Shown in pieces: positions 1 through 8,083 of a stretch of 64,000 bases of DNA. The notes under the pieces are model-generated. The model had not been told where the DNA came from and made no database searches. It saw only the letters and a list, made by a program, of their open reading frames with translations. The first letter of the stretch is position 1, and every line of letters begins with the position of its first letter. Origin of the DNA: Bacillus sp. REN3 (GTDB lineage Bacteria > Bacillota > Bacilli > Bacillales > Cytobacillaceae); the NCBI RefSeq assembly GCF_017912555.1, contig NZ_JAERSD010000014.1:1-64000 (forward strand). The letters are read 5' to 3'. Both the position numbers and the translations under genes were made by a program.

Positions 1-25
1 CCTTTGAAAAATCCGATGAAATCCA

Positions 26-63
26 AAAAGGGGTTCGGAATGAGAGCATTCCGAACCCCTTTT
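26..63. terminator. Bidirectional hairpin terminator
   Basis: A 17-bp perfect inverted repeat (arms 26-42 and 47-63, loop AGAG) is flanked by A and T runs, so it can terminate transcription in both directions. Two close relatives of this hairpin lie at 18024 and 37948. Confidence 0.8.
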
Positions 64-76
64 GTCTACAAACTGA

Positions 77-108
77 GAAAAGACGCCTGACGGCGTCTTT
101 TCTTTTTG
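77..108. terminator. Hairpin terminator downstream of the YpzG-like gene
   Basis: GACGCC (82-87) pairs with GGCGTC (92-97), extended by A/T runs on both sides. It lies just 3' of the minus-strand small gene that ends at 119 and also suits plus-strand transcripts. Confidence 0.75.
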
Positions 109-118
109 TTGTTTCAAA

Positions 119-274
119 TCAAGACATGCGGTGGGCTTTTGCGTTGCTTCTTGCCAGGAGGGTGTTTTTTGTCACTTGGGTTTCTCCATTCACCTGGGAT
201 TTAGTACGCTTACGCCTTGTCCAAGTATAGTGGAACAATTCTGAGTGAGGATCCAGTTGTTCTTTATAACTCAT
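119..274 (-). CDS. Small basic protein, YpzG-like
   Basis: A 51-residue protein read on the minus strand starts MSYKEQLDPHSELFHYTWTR and contains the stretch KSQVNGETQVTKNT. The ATG is preceded by AGGTGATTGT, a usable ribosome binding site, and a terminator follows the stop. The length and the KR-SQVNGET pattern resemble the Bacillus YpzG family of short uncharacterised proteins; that assignment is from memory of the family and is not certain. The protein is basic, with no membrane segment or signal peptide. It stands alone, with no gene close behind it. Confidence 0.6.
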   Translation of the reverse strand: MSYKEQLDPHSELFHYTWTRRKRTKSQVNGETQVTKNTLLARSNAKAHRMS

Positions 275-684
275 ACAATCACCTCATGGATGGATTTTGA
301 AACTGAAGGATGTCCAAACGAACACCCTCCATAGTGTTTGTTACCTTGAAATCCAATATACGCATGATCCTGTATAACATGGTGGATTGTGAGCGGCAGA
401 AGTGTTCTCCGCGTTCATTTTTCTAACATATGTCATCAGTAAGATATCTACTATCGATAATGGTTGCAACCCCATGCATTTTCACTCTGCGTAGCGATCA
501 GCGCAGTATCCAAATGCATCATGCCAGCAATGGGTTAAACACTATCTTGATAAAGTATGGGAGAAAAGGCGGATGAGAGAATGTTTTTTTACATGAAGCC
601 CTTAATATGATTTATTGTCTTATGGAAGTTCCTATCACATTAATCAGGAATCATGAGCGGTGCCGAAAACTTTCTCAGCTTTTT
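275..684. other. Intergenic region without recognisable gene
   Basis: No reading frame with a ribosome binding site or a recognisable protein is seen on either strand. A short open stretch around 320-425 has no start signal. It is probably leader and upstream DNA of the ABC transporter operon. Confidence 0.5.
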
Positions 685-700
685 TTGTAACTTTTTACAA
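685..700. promoter_or_regulatory. Candidate operator upstream of ABC transporter operon
   Basis: TTGTAA-CTTT-TTACAA is a perfect 6-bp inverted repeat with a 4-nt centre, 59 nt before the ABC ATPase start. Palindromes of this kind are typical of GntR/YtrA-type repressors that often control BcrA-like exporters, but no such regulator is encoded next door. The role is inferred. Confidence 0.35.
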
Positions 701-758
701 TCTATATCGTAATATTCTTTGTGAACGAAAAAATTTACATAGAAAAGAGGAGAGAGCG

Positions 759-1700
759 ATGTCACAATTTGCTCTTGAAGTGATGTCATTGACAAAGACG
801 ATTGGCAAGAAAAAAATCGTTGATGACGTCAGTTTTCAAGTGGAACGCGGGGAAATATTCGGACTCCTTGGGCCGAATGGAGCAGGAAAGACAACGATCA
901 TCCGGATGATTGTCAGTTTGATAAACAGATCTGGCGGAACAGTAGTCGTAAATGGGCATAACCTGGATGCTTCCTTTACACTGGCGATGAACGAACTTGG
1001 CGCAATTGTAGAGAATCCGGAGTTTTATAAATATCTTAGCGGTTATAAAAATCTTCGCCATTATGCCCGGATGGCTTTGTCTGATGTGAGCGAGGAACGA
1101 ATTGAGGAGGTTACAAAGCTTGTTGGCCTTGACAATGCGATTCGTGATAAGGTCCGGACCTATTCCCTCGGGATGCGCCAGCGGCTGGGAGTAGCACAGG
1201 CGATTTTACATAAGCCTTCTATCTTGATTCTTGACGAACCGACAAATGGTCTTGACCCCCAGGGAATCAGGGAGTTCCGCAATTATTTGAGGTTATTGGC
1301 AAGCCAGGGAACATCCGTCCTGGTATCTTCCCATTTATTATCCGAGATGGAGCTGATGTGTGACCGGTTCGCTATTATCGAAAAAGGCAAGCTCGTTCAT
1401 ATAGCTACCATGAACGAGACTGAAGAAGCAGTTGAGAAGTCCTTACGCACACTAGAATTTGAGGTTTCCGATGCCAAAGCTGCAGCTGATCTTTTACAGC
1501 ATAGAATGCCAGCGGTACACATCGCAGCAGCAAAAGGAAATCTCCTGGCCATTTCCGCAGAAAAGGAAAACATCCCTGAGATCAACAGGCTGCTCGTCAT
1601 GAACAATATCGATGTCTTCCGAATTGCATATGTGAAAGCATCCCTTGAGGAGCGTTTCCTCGAAATCACCAATAAGGACAAAAAGGAGCAGATGGCATGA
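759..1700 (+). CDS. ABC transporter ATP-binding protein, BcrA-like
   Basis: A 313-residue ATPase of a drug/peptide exporter. Walker A is GPNGAGKTT (residues 38-46), the signature is YSLGMRQ (about 135-141), and Walker B with D-loop is ILILDEPTNGLD (about 155-166). The methionine-containing signature is usual in the BcrA/NatA group. I chose the ATG at 759 because AGAGGAGAGAGCG lies just before it; an in-frame GTG at 660 has no ribosome binding site. The stop overlaps the next start by 4 nt (ATGA), so it is translationally coupled to the permease. The substrate is not shown by the sequence; bacitracin-like peptides or lantibiotics are known for the family. Confidence 0.93.
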   Translation: MSQFALEVMSLTKTIGKKKIVDDVSFQVERGEIFGLLGPNGAGKTTIIRMIVSLINRSGGTVVVNGHNLDASFTLAMNELGAIVENPEFYKYLSGYKNLRHYARMALSDVSEERIEEVTKLVGLDNAIRDKVRTYSLGMRQRLGVAQAILHKPSILILDEPTNGLDPQGIREFRNYLRLLASQGTSVLVSSHLLSEMELMCDRFAIIEKGKLVHIATMNETEEAVEKSLRTLEFEVSDAKAAADLLQHRMPAVHIAAAKGNLLAISAEKENIPEINRLLVMNNIDVFRIAYVKASLEERFLEITNKDKKEQMA

Positions 1701-2641
1701 TTGGATTGATCCAAAATGAGCTGATGAAAATTTTCGGCAAAAAGGCAAGCTGGATCTACATGATTTTTATTGTGTTTGCGGTCCTTGTTGCCGGAATCAT
1801 CTACTTGAAATTCTCGGGAGAACCAAATCCCAACTGGCGCCATGATACTGAGGCGGAAATCAAGATGCTCGAAAACCAACTGGCTTCCGCTCCAGAAGAA
1901 GAAAAAGTGTTTATCGAAGACCAAATTGAATACAATCAAGAATACCTCGACAAGAACATTGATCCTACAGCTAAAACGAACTGGCATTTCATGAACGATG
2001 TAGTGATCGGAGTCAGTTCGCTTGTCACTTTATTTGTTGTCGTAGTCGGAAGTGCGAATGTTGCGGCCGAATTCTCTGACGGGACGATCAAGCAACTATT
2101 GATCAGGCCGCACAGAAGATGGAGTATTTTGCTTTCCAAATACATAGCGGTCATTATTTATGCGTTATTGATGGTGTTGACGCTTGTGGTTTCAGGCTAT
2201 GTGATAGGTTTGCTCATGTTCGGCAACGGTGATTTCCATATGAAAATTTTCGAGATCACTCTCGAAGGAAGGAAGGAGGCTGTGGTAGGGACTCAATTTT
2301 TCCTTAAAATGCTTTACTACATTCCAAGCCTCCTTGTCGTTATGACCATCGCATTCATGCTCTCGACTTTATTCAAAAGCCAGGCACTTGCAGTCGGGAT
2401 CGGGATCTTTGTCTTGTTTTTTTCATCCACACTCGGCGGTATCATTTTGATGCTTGCTGATAAATATACCTGGGCGAAATTCTTGATTTTTCCACATCTT
2501 GATTTGACCGTCTATGCCCTTCAGGATAAGATCCTAGAAGATATCACGATGCCATTGTCGCTTGCCATTCTTGCAGTATATTACGCGATTTTTATGGTTG
2601 TGACTTTTTTCTTTTTCCAAAAAAGGGATATCAGTATCTAA
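1697..2641 (+). CDS. ABC transporter permease, BcrB/ABC-2 type
   Basis: A 314-residue membrane protein, partner of the upstream ATPase with a 4-nt overlap. It has an N-terminal membrane segment (about 17-40), a soluble extracytoplasmic stretch rich in E and Q (about 45-100), then five further hydrophobic segments, with the last ending in FFFFQKRDISI. This is the usual ABC-2 layout of bacitracin/lantibiotic exporters. A hairpin terminator lies about 15 nt after the stop, so the operon is two genes. Confidence 0.88.
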   Translation: MIGLIQNELMKIFGKKASWIYMIFIVFAVLVAGIIYLKFSGEPNPNWRHDTEAEIKMLENQLASAPEEEKVFIEDQIEYNQEYLDKNIDPTAKTNWHFMNDVVIGVSSLVTLFVVVVGSANVAAEFSDGTIKQLLIRPHRRWSILLSKYIAVIIYALLMVLTLVVSGYVIGLLMFGNGDFHMKIFEITLEGRKEAVVGTQFFLKMLYYIPSLLVVMTIAFMLSTLFKSQALAVGIGIFVLFFSSTLGGIILMLADKYTWAKFLIFPHLDLTVYALQDKILEDITMPLSLAILAVYYAIFMVVTFFFFQKRDISI

Positions 2642-2652
2642 CAGAGAATGTT

Positions 2653-2682
2653 AAAGGAGGGAGCAGCGTTGCTGCTCCCTTT
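2653..2682 (+). terminator. Terminator of the ABC operon
   Basis: AGGGAGCAGC (2658-2667), loop GTT, GCTGCTCCCT (2671-2680), followed by a short T-containing tail. It lies between the permease stop and the acetyltransferase. Confidence 0.7.
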
Positions 2683-2710
2683 GCTATCATGGGAGAAGGG
2701 GGCAAAGAGG

Positions 2711-3268
2711 ATGAATCCAGTATTATTGGATTTTCCAACAGAGTTTGAAACAGAGAGACTGAAGATCAGGATGCCATTGCCGGGGGATGGGGCAATAACA
2801 TGCGAAGCTGTCAATGCATCATTGAATGAATTGAGGCCTTGGATGCCATGGGCAAAAGGGGAACAGACAGTGGAAGAGGCTGAGGTTACGATCCGGAATG
2901 GCTATATAAATTTCCTCAACCGAACGGATTTGCGCCTGCTTGCATTCAAGAAAGATACTGGCCAGTTCGTCGTTTCCTCAGGATTACATCGGATCGACTG
3001 GGATATTCCAAAATTTGAAATTGGATACTGGGTCGACAGCCGTTTCGGCGGACAGGGGTATGTAACGGAGGCAGTCTCCGGAATAACGGATTATGCCGTC
3101 CGCGAGTTGAAAGCGCGGCGGATTGAAATACGCTGTGATGAACTGAATCTAAAGAGCAGGGCGATTCCGGAACGCCTCGGCTTTACGCTTGAAGGCATCC
3201 TAAGAAATGACCAAGTTTCAGAAGAGGCAGATTTGCGGAACACCTGTGTATTTGCGAAAACTTTCTAG
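2711..3268 (+). CDS. GNAT acetyltransferase, RimJ/RimL type
   Basis: A 185-residue member of the GNAT superfamily. It begins with the FETERLKIRMPLPGDG pattern of RimJ/RimL-like N-acetyltransferases, and the acetyl-CoA loop is RFGGQGYVTEA. The ATG at 2711 is preceded by GGAGAAGGGGG. An in-frame codon at 2648 would put the terminator hairpin inside the coding region, so I rejected it. The substrate (ribosomal protein N-terminus, small molecule or antibiotic) cannot be told from sequence. Confidence 0.85.
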   Translation: MNPVLLDFPTEFETERLKIRMPLPGDGAITCEAVNASLNELRPWMPWAKGEQTVEEAEVTIRNGYINFLNRTDLRLLAFKKDTGQFVVSSGLHRIDWDIPKFEIGYWVDSRFGGQGYVTEAVSGITDYAVRELKARRIEIRCDELNLKSRAIPERLGFTLEGILRNDQVSEEADLRNTCVFAKTF

Positions 3269-3449
3269 AGTCCGGAAGATCAAAATGAATCTTCATATTT
3301 TTTCTGTTCTACAGAGAAAAGTGCACCAAATAAACTGGCGGTTGCTGAAAAGCTCCTTAAAGGATAGCCTAAATTAGCTGGTTATTCCGGCTCAAGGATG
3401 TTCGCTTCCCGTGAGCGTGCGGGTGATCGCAGCAGTCTCGCATCCTTCG

Positions 3450-3569
3450 CTCCAAGAAACCTTGTGCCACTACTCAATCCACCCGTACAAGGAAGATGAA
3501 TTCGTACTCAATAAAGACACAGGGAAGTATGTCTATCAAGCTGGACATTTTGCCATCAGGAAGGCTTAG
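3450..3569 (+). pseudogene. IS1182-type transposase remnant
   Basis: An open stretch without start or ribosome site encodes HPYKEDEFVLNKDTGKYVYQ followed by AGHFAIRKA and a stop. The pattern resembles the central part of IS1182-family transposases (aromatic-rich segment, then C/Y-PAGHMAIRKA), recognised by eye only. No inverted repeats or other transposase parts are seen, so this is a relic. The rest of the interval 3270-3663 holds no recognisable gene. Confidence 0.45.
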
Positions 3570-3663
3570 ACAGATGAAAAATCCACCAGATTTTCAGTGG
3601 CTTCATACCTAGTAGGTGACAACTTCTTCAACTTTCCGTATCATCCTGTCTTTTCCTGAAAAA

Positions 3664-3710
3664 AAAAGCTGACTCATAGGGTCATATTCACCCTTTTTGA
3701 GTCAGCTTTT
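3664..3710. terminator. Terminator of the class A PBP gene
   Basis: AAAAGCTGACTCA (3664-3676) pairs with TGAGTCAGCTTTT (3698-3710), flanked by A/T runs. It lies directly 3' of the minus-strand PBP stop codon. Confidence 0.85.
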
Positions 3711-3718
3711 ATATCAAT

Positions 3719-5836
3719 TTACTGTCCTTGCCATTCTTTGAATTTATCCTTAACCTTATCACTTACATTTCCGGCATCTTGCTGCATCTGCTCAAGCACC
3801 TTTTTCCATTTCGGCGCTTCTTGTTTCAACTTATCGCCAACCTTGTCCGCTCGCTCTTTCAATTCCTGTTCGAGTTTGGCGGCTCTTTCCTTTATTTCTT
3901 TTTCAGTTTCCTTATAGTCAAAAGTTTTTCCTGAAATTCTTGTATTCACTGAATCCACTTTGAATTCTTCTGGTTTGATATGCGGAACCGACTCTTCCAT
4001 GATTGCCCGGAAAATCGGTACAACATCCTTAGAACTGCTGCTCGACAAATAATGCTGGCGGTCCGTTTTATCATACCCTAACCATACTGCACCAACAAGG
4101 TTCGGCGTGTAGCCTACAAACCATTGGTCCTTGGTGCCAGATATATCTGGATAAGGCAACTGGGTTGATCCTGTCTTTCCGGCGATCTGAGCTTCTTTCA
4201 TCTGTGTGCCCTTACCGGTGCCAGTCTCCACGACATTAAGGAGCATTGATGTCATTTCATTTGCGACTTTCTTCGAGGTAACCCTCGTCTCATGTCCTTT
4301 GTGTTCCGCGATCACATTCCCTGTCGGTCCGACGATCTTTGTAATCAAATGAGCGTCGTGGCGTTTTCCTCCATTCGGGAATGTCGAATAAGCTTCTGCC
4401 ATCTTAAGAGGGGAGACGCCATTGTGCATACCGCCGAGAGCGAGCGCAAGGTTTTGATCCTCTTTTTCCACCTTGATACCGAACCTTCTGACAGCATCAA
4501 CCCCTTTATCAAGGCCCATTTCATTCAGAAGCCATACTGCTGGCAGATTTATTGATTTTTCAACCGCCTCGTACATCTGTACCTCTCCCTGATACGTGTC
4601 AGAGAAATTTTTCGGGCTATAGTTCTTGAATGATTGCTTCTTGTCCTGAAGGACTGAATCATATTCATATCCTTCTTCCAGTGCAGGTGTATACACAGCA
4701 AGAGGCTTCATTGTTGATCCAGGCTGGGCCTTCAAATGCGTTGACCTATTGAATCCCCTGAAGACATTTTCTCCGCGGCCGCCAACAAGGGCGCGGACAC
4801 CGCCATTTCCAGGATCCAGGAGGACTGAACCGCTTTGAACGAGTACATCGCTTGCGCGGTCAGGGAATAGATAATCCTTCCTGTAAACTTTTTCAAGGCC
4901 TGATTGCAAGTTTTGGTCAAGCTGTGTGTAAATCCGATAACCCCGTGTCAAAATTTCGTCTTGGGTCAGCCCGTATTTGCTTGTCGCCTCATCAAGGACC
5001 CCATCGACGTAATATGGATACTTCCGGTCGGCAAGGCTTCCTCCGCCGTCCTTGAGCTTTATTTTCTCGCGTTTTGCTTCTTTATATTGGGTATCGGTGA
5101 TCATGCCCAGCTCGTTCATTTTTCCAAGAACAACGTTGCGCCGCTTCATAGCAGCATCATAATGATTGTATGGATCAAGAGCAGAGGGGGCTTGCAGCAA
5201 ACCGGCAAGCACTGCTGCCTCACTGATTGTGACATCCTGGATGTCTTTTGCAAAATACTTTTTGCTAGCATTATTGATGCCAAAAGCACCGCTTCCGAAG
5301 TAGACCTGATTCAGGTACATTTCGAGGATTTCTTCCTTCTTGTACACCTTTTCGAGTTCAACGGCCAAAAAAAGTTCCTCCACTTTCCGTTTATACGAAC
5401 GCTCAGGTGATAAAAGGGCGTTCTTTGTCAGCTGCTGTGTCAATGTACTGCCTCCACCTGTGATCCTGCCTGCGATCAGGTTGCCAAAGAAAGCTCGCGC
5501 AATCCCTTTGATATCAAACCCGTTGTGTTCATAAAAACGTTCATCTTCAATCGCGATGACTGCATTTGGTACATGCTCTGGCAGTTTATCAAACGAGACG
5601 CCGCTCGTCCTGTTTGTCGCCAGTTTACTTGCCTCATCCCCATCTTTGTCATAAATGACGGTCGCCTGGCTAAGCCCGTCCTTCAAAGATTGGACATTGG
5701 CACGGCTCGCAATGAAGGCGAACCACAATATCGAAAGCAAGATGAATACTAGTAAAGACAAGAGCAAAATTTGTGTTATGTGGCGGCGTTTCCAGAAACG
5801 GACAATCGCCTCCCAAACTGGTTGTAATCTTTGCAT
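3719..5836 (-). CDS. Class A penicillin-binding protein (PBP1A family)
   Basis: A 705-residue bifunctional peptidoglycan synthase. It has a short cytoplasmic N-terminus and one membrane anchor (about 21-43). The glycosyltransferase domain has EDERFYEHNGFD (catalytic Glu97) and GGSTLTQQLTKN (about 128-139). The transpeptidase domain has S374-T-M-K377, S428-I-N430 and K554-T-G556. The C-terminal 70 residues after the transpeptidase are a charged, Lys/Glu-rich helix, probably a coiled or wall-facing tail. Length is close to the Bacillus PbpF/PbpG class, but I cannot name the orthologue. AAAGGAGATTTTC precedes the ATG. It is monocistronic, with a strong terminator behind it. Confidence 0.95.
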   Translation of the reverse strand: MQRLQPVWEAIVRFWKRRHITQILLLSLLVFILLSILWFAFIASRANVQSLKDGLSQATVIYDKDGDEASKLATNRTSGVSFDKLPEHVPNAVIAIEDERFYEHNGFDIKGIARAFFGNLIAGRITGGGSTLTQQLTKNALLSPERSYKRKVEELFLAVELEKVYKKEEILEMYLNQVYFGSGAFGINNASKKYFAKDIQDVTISEAAVLAGLLQAPSALDPYNHYDAAMKRRNVVLGKMNELGMITDTQYKEAKREKIKLKDGGGSLADRKYPYYVDGVLDEATSKYGLTQDEILTRGYRIYTQLDQNLQSGLEKVYRKDYLFPDRASDVLVQSGSVLLDPGNGGVRALVGGRGENVFRGFNRSTHLKAQPGSTMKPLAVYTPALEEGYEYDSVLQDKKQSFKNYSPKNFSDTYQGEVQMYEAVEKSINLPAVWLLNEMGLDKGVDAVRRFGIKVEKEDQNLALALGGMHNGVSPLKMAEAYSTFPNGGKRHDAHLITKIVGPTGNVIAEHKGHETRVTSKKVANEMTSMLLNVVETGTGKGTQMKEAQIAGKTGSTQLPYPDISGTKDQWFVGYTPNLVGAVWLGYDKTDRQHYLSSSSSKDVVPIFRAIMEESVPHIKPEEFKVDSVNTRISGKTFDYKETEKEIKERAAKLEQELKERADKVGDKLKQEAPKWKKVLEQMQQDAGNVSDKVKDKFKEWQGQ

Positions 5837-6091
5837 TAAGAAAATCTCCTTTTATCCAAATAACCTTTTTACCTGTATAAGACTCAAGTAAAATAAGTTG
5901 ATGAAGGAACTCATCTTTACTATTATATAGGAATTTGGCATTTGGGGAAAAGCGGAAGTCTTGCTGCTTCCTTTCCAATTGATTGAAAGGATGGATGCCT
6001 GCGGCATGAGACCTCACAATATGTATTCGGTAAAAGCGAAGGGGGAAAATAAACCAAATTTCTGGCATCATCTTAGCCAGACATTGTACAA

Positions 6092-6409
6092 TCATTTCGT
6101 TTCTTCGACAGTGACCCAGTCCTGGGCCCATTGTTCGACTGATTGGAGAACAGGCTTAAGTGCCATCCCCTTTTCGGTCAATGAATATTCGACTCTTATT
6201 GGGACTTCCGAAAAAACTTCCCGTCTGACGATTCCTGCTTTTTCAAGATCCTTCAATCGTTCAGACAATAGCCGGCCGCTCACAGGAAGGGAGGCTTCAA
6301 TTTCCGAGAATCGATGCTTGCCAGTCAAAAGTTTGTGGATGATCAATCCAGTCCATCTTTTGCTAAGAATCTGCATCGCTGACTCGAACTTTGGACAAAG
6401 CTGGTACAT
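6092..6409 (-). CDS. HxlR (DUF24) family transcriptional regulator
   Basis: A 105-residue winged-helix regulator with the HxlR pattern: CPKFESAMQILSKRWTGLII near the N-terminus, then HRFSEIEASLPVSGRLLSER as the recognition region and REVFSEVPIRVEYSLTEKG as the wing. The single Cys at residue 5 is at the place where YodB/CatR-type members sense quinones and electrophiles. The ATG at 6409 sits 8 nt after AGGTGA; a GTG at 6418 lies inside that ribosome site. It is transcribed divergently from the dioxygenase gene, whose promoter region carries a matching operator, so it most likely represses that gene. Confidence 0.9.
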   Translation of the reverse strand: MYQLCPKFESAMQILSKRWTGLIIHKLLTGKHRFSEIEASLPVSGRLLSERLKDLEKAGIVRREVFSEVPIRVEYSLTEKGMALKPVLQSVEQWAQDWVTVEETK

Positions 6410-6449
6410 AAAAATCACCTCATCTAAATTATACAGATTCGTGGTTTAC

Positions 6450-6478
6450 TTTACAAAAACAGTTTCCCGAATTATACT
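6450..6478 (+). promoter_or_regulatory. Sigma-A promoter of the extradiol dioxygenase
   Basis: TTTACA (6450-6455), 17-nt spacer, TATACT (6473-6478). The predicted start point, about 6485, falls within the operator that follows. Confidence 0.65.
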
Positions 6479-6500
6479 TACTTACAAAAAGTAACTATAA
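6472..6500. promoter_or_regulatory. HxlR/YodB-CatR-type operator
   Basis: TTAC-AAAAA-GTAA (6482-6494) matches the TTAC-N5-GTAA box described for the Bacillus HxlR-type repressors YodB and CatR. It sits inside a larger imperfect inverted repeat, TTATACTTAC (6472-6481) and GTAACTATAA (6491-6500), with 9 of 10 positions paired. A degenerate related sequence, TTACTTTACAAAAACAG, lies upstream at 6446-6462. A repressor here would block the start point. Confidence 0.6.
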
Positions 6501-6514
6501 AGGCGGGATATGTT

Positions 6515-7276
6515 ATGCAATCCTTATTCATCTGTCATGGTGCACCCTCACTAGCGATTGAGAATAACCAATATACACAATTTTTACAAGAAGCCGGGAA
6601 AAAAATCGGAAGGCCGAAAGCGATTATCCTGTTTACCGCTCATTGGGAAAGCGCCGAACTCTCAATGACCTACACTGATGACAAGTATGAAACGATCCAT
6701 GATTTCGGGGGATTCCAAAAAGAATTATTTGATTTGGCTTATCCAGCAAGGGGCAGCAGGAAGATGGCTGATATGGTCGCTGAAGCGTTTAAGGCTGAAG
6801 GAATACAAGTCAGGAAGGATGAACATAGAGGGCTCGATCATGGAGCGTGGGTCATTCTTCTCCATCTAGTTCCTGACGCAGGAATTCCGGTCATCCAGCT
6901 ATCCATCAATCCCAGCAAAACGGCAGAACATCACTACAAGGTCGGGGAAGCTCTCCGCAGGCTTGAAAAAGAAAATATCCTTATCATTGGAAGTGGAGGA
7001 ACAGTCCATAATCTAAGAATGATCGAGTGGGGAAGAGAAGATACCGCGGACTGGGCAATTGAATTTGACGACTGGCTGCTCGAGAAAGTAATTGAAAGGA
7101 AGACAGAGGAACTGATTGATTATGAACGGAGGGCACCTTATGCCTTAAGGGCTATTCCGAGGAATGAACATTTCTTGCCGCTTTTTGTCGCGATGGGATC
7201 AGGAAGGAAAAAACCTGTTGTTCACCACAGAAGTTACGCATATGGGACATTGAGCCAAATATGCATCGAATTTTAG
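6515..7276 (+). CDS. Class III extradiol ring-cleavage dioxygenase (DODA/YgiD type)
   Basis: A 253-residue member of the LigB/4,5-DOPA extradiol dioxygenase group, which opens catecholic rings or is of unknown substrate in bacteria. Candidate metal ligands are H8 (FICHGAPS), H43 (TAHWES), H165 (GGTVHNL) and H219 (NEHFLPL), with H104 and H109 (EHRGLDHGAW) in the active-site loop. Length is normal for the family. The ATG follows AAGGCGGGATATGTT. Divergent transcription from an HxlR regulator and the operator over its promoter suggest induction by quinones or catechols; that link is inferred. Confidence 0.9.
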   Translation: MQSLFICHGAPSLAIENNQYTQFLQEAGKKIGRPKAIILFTAHWESAELSMTYTDDKYETIHDFGGFQKELFDLAYPARGSRKMADMVAEAFKAEGIQVRKDEHRGLDHGAWVILLHLVPDAGIPVIQLSINPSKTAEHHYKVGEALRRLEKENILIIGSGGTVHNLRMIEWGREDTADWAIEFDDWLLEKVIERKTEELIDYERRAPYALRAIPRNEHFLPLFVAMGSGRKKPVVHHRSYAYGTLSQICIEF

Positions 7277-7377
7277 GAGCATTCCGGTTTGACATATTCA
7301 ATGTCTATTGGTAAATATTGCGAGTAAGCGATACTTGCTGTAAGGTAGTTTTAAAAGGATGAAGAGGGGAAGCCAAC

Positions 7378-7944
7378 ATGCGAATAGAAGATATTTATGG
7401 GGATTTGCCAAGGATGGAAACAGAACGATTGACTTTGCGCAAAATTGGCTTTCATGACGCAGAGGACATGTTCTCCTATGCATCCAATGAGGAAGTTTCG
7501 AAGTATCTGACCTGGGAAACCCATAAATCGATCGAAGATACAAAAGGTTTCATCGATTTCATTCTTACTCAATATGAAAGTGGAAATATTGCGCCTTGGG
7601 GGATTGAGTTAAAAAAGACAGGGAAGCTGATAGGAACAATCGACTTTGTTTCCTGGAACCCAAGACATAAAGTCGCCGAACTGGGTTTCGTCATTGCTAA
7701 GGAACAATGGGGGAAAGGGTTGACAACAGAGGCTGCTACAAAACTTATTCAATTTGGATTTGAAAGAATGGATTTAATAAGGATCCAGGCAAGATGCTTC
7801 TCGGAAAATATTCGTTCTGAACGAGTGATGGAAAAAGCGGGAATGCATTTAGAAGGGATTTTAAGAAAGGCAATGTTCGTTAAAGGAAGGCATCGTGACT
7901 TAAAGATGTACTCAATCATGAGAGATGAGACCAGGGGGAAATGA
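7378..7944 (+). CDS. GNAT acetyltransferase, RimJ/RimL type
   Basis: A 188-residue GNAT protein starting MRIEDIYGDLPRMETERLTL, with the acetyl-CoA loop KEQWGKGLTTEA and the C-terminal EKAGMHLEGILRKAMF pattern shared with ribosomal-protein-alanine acetyltransferase relatives. AAGAGGGGAAGCCAAC precedes the ATG. It is a monocistronic gene convergent with the lipoprotein gene; the shared terminator lies at 8027-8059. Its target is unknown. Confidence 0.88.
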   Translation: MRIEDIYGDLPRMETERLTLRKIGFHDAEDMFSYASNEEVSKYLTWETHKSIEDTKGFIDFILTQYESGNIAPWGIELKKTGKLIGTIDFVSWNPRHKVAELGFVIAKEQWGKGLTTEAATKLIQFGFERMDLIRIQARCFSENIRSERVMEKAGMHLEGILRKAMFVKGRHRDLKMYSIMRDETRGK

Positions 7945-8026
7945 TCAACTAGCCGATCACGAGAATGAAAACAGGAAAAAGCGAAAATCAGGCTGCAGGG
8001 ACATAGACGCAAACAATGCTAAGTTA

Positions 8027-8059
8027 AAAGAAAGCATGGACCCGACCCATGCTTTCTTT
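8027..8059. terminator. Bidirectional terminator between convergent genes
   Basis: AAAGAAAGCATGG (8027-8039) pairs with CCATGCTTTCTTT (8047-8059). It serves the acetyltransferase and the minus-strand lipoprotein gene. Confidence 0.8.
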
Positions 8060-8083
8060 CTATCAATATTGGCGACAAAATGC

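Noticed and set aside
4904-5410. 168-residue plus-strand frame inside the PBP gene
   Set aside because: It is antisense to the conserved PBP1A reading frame and is explained by codon bias of that gene.
5961-6494. Long plus-strand open frame over the HxlR gene
   Set aside because: It runs antisense to a clear HxlR family gene, has no ribosome site and matches no known protein pattern.
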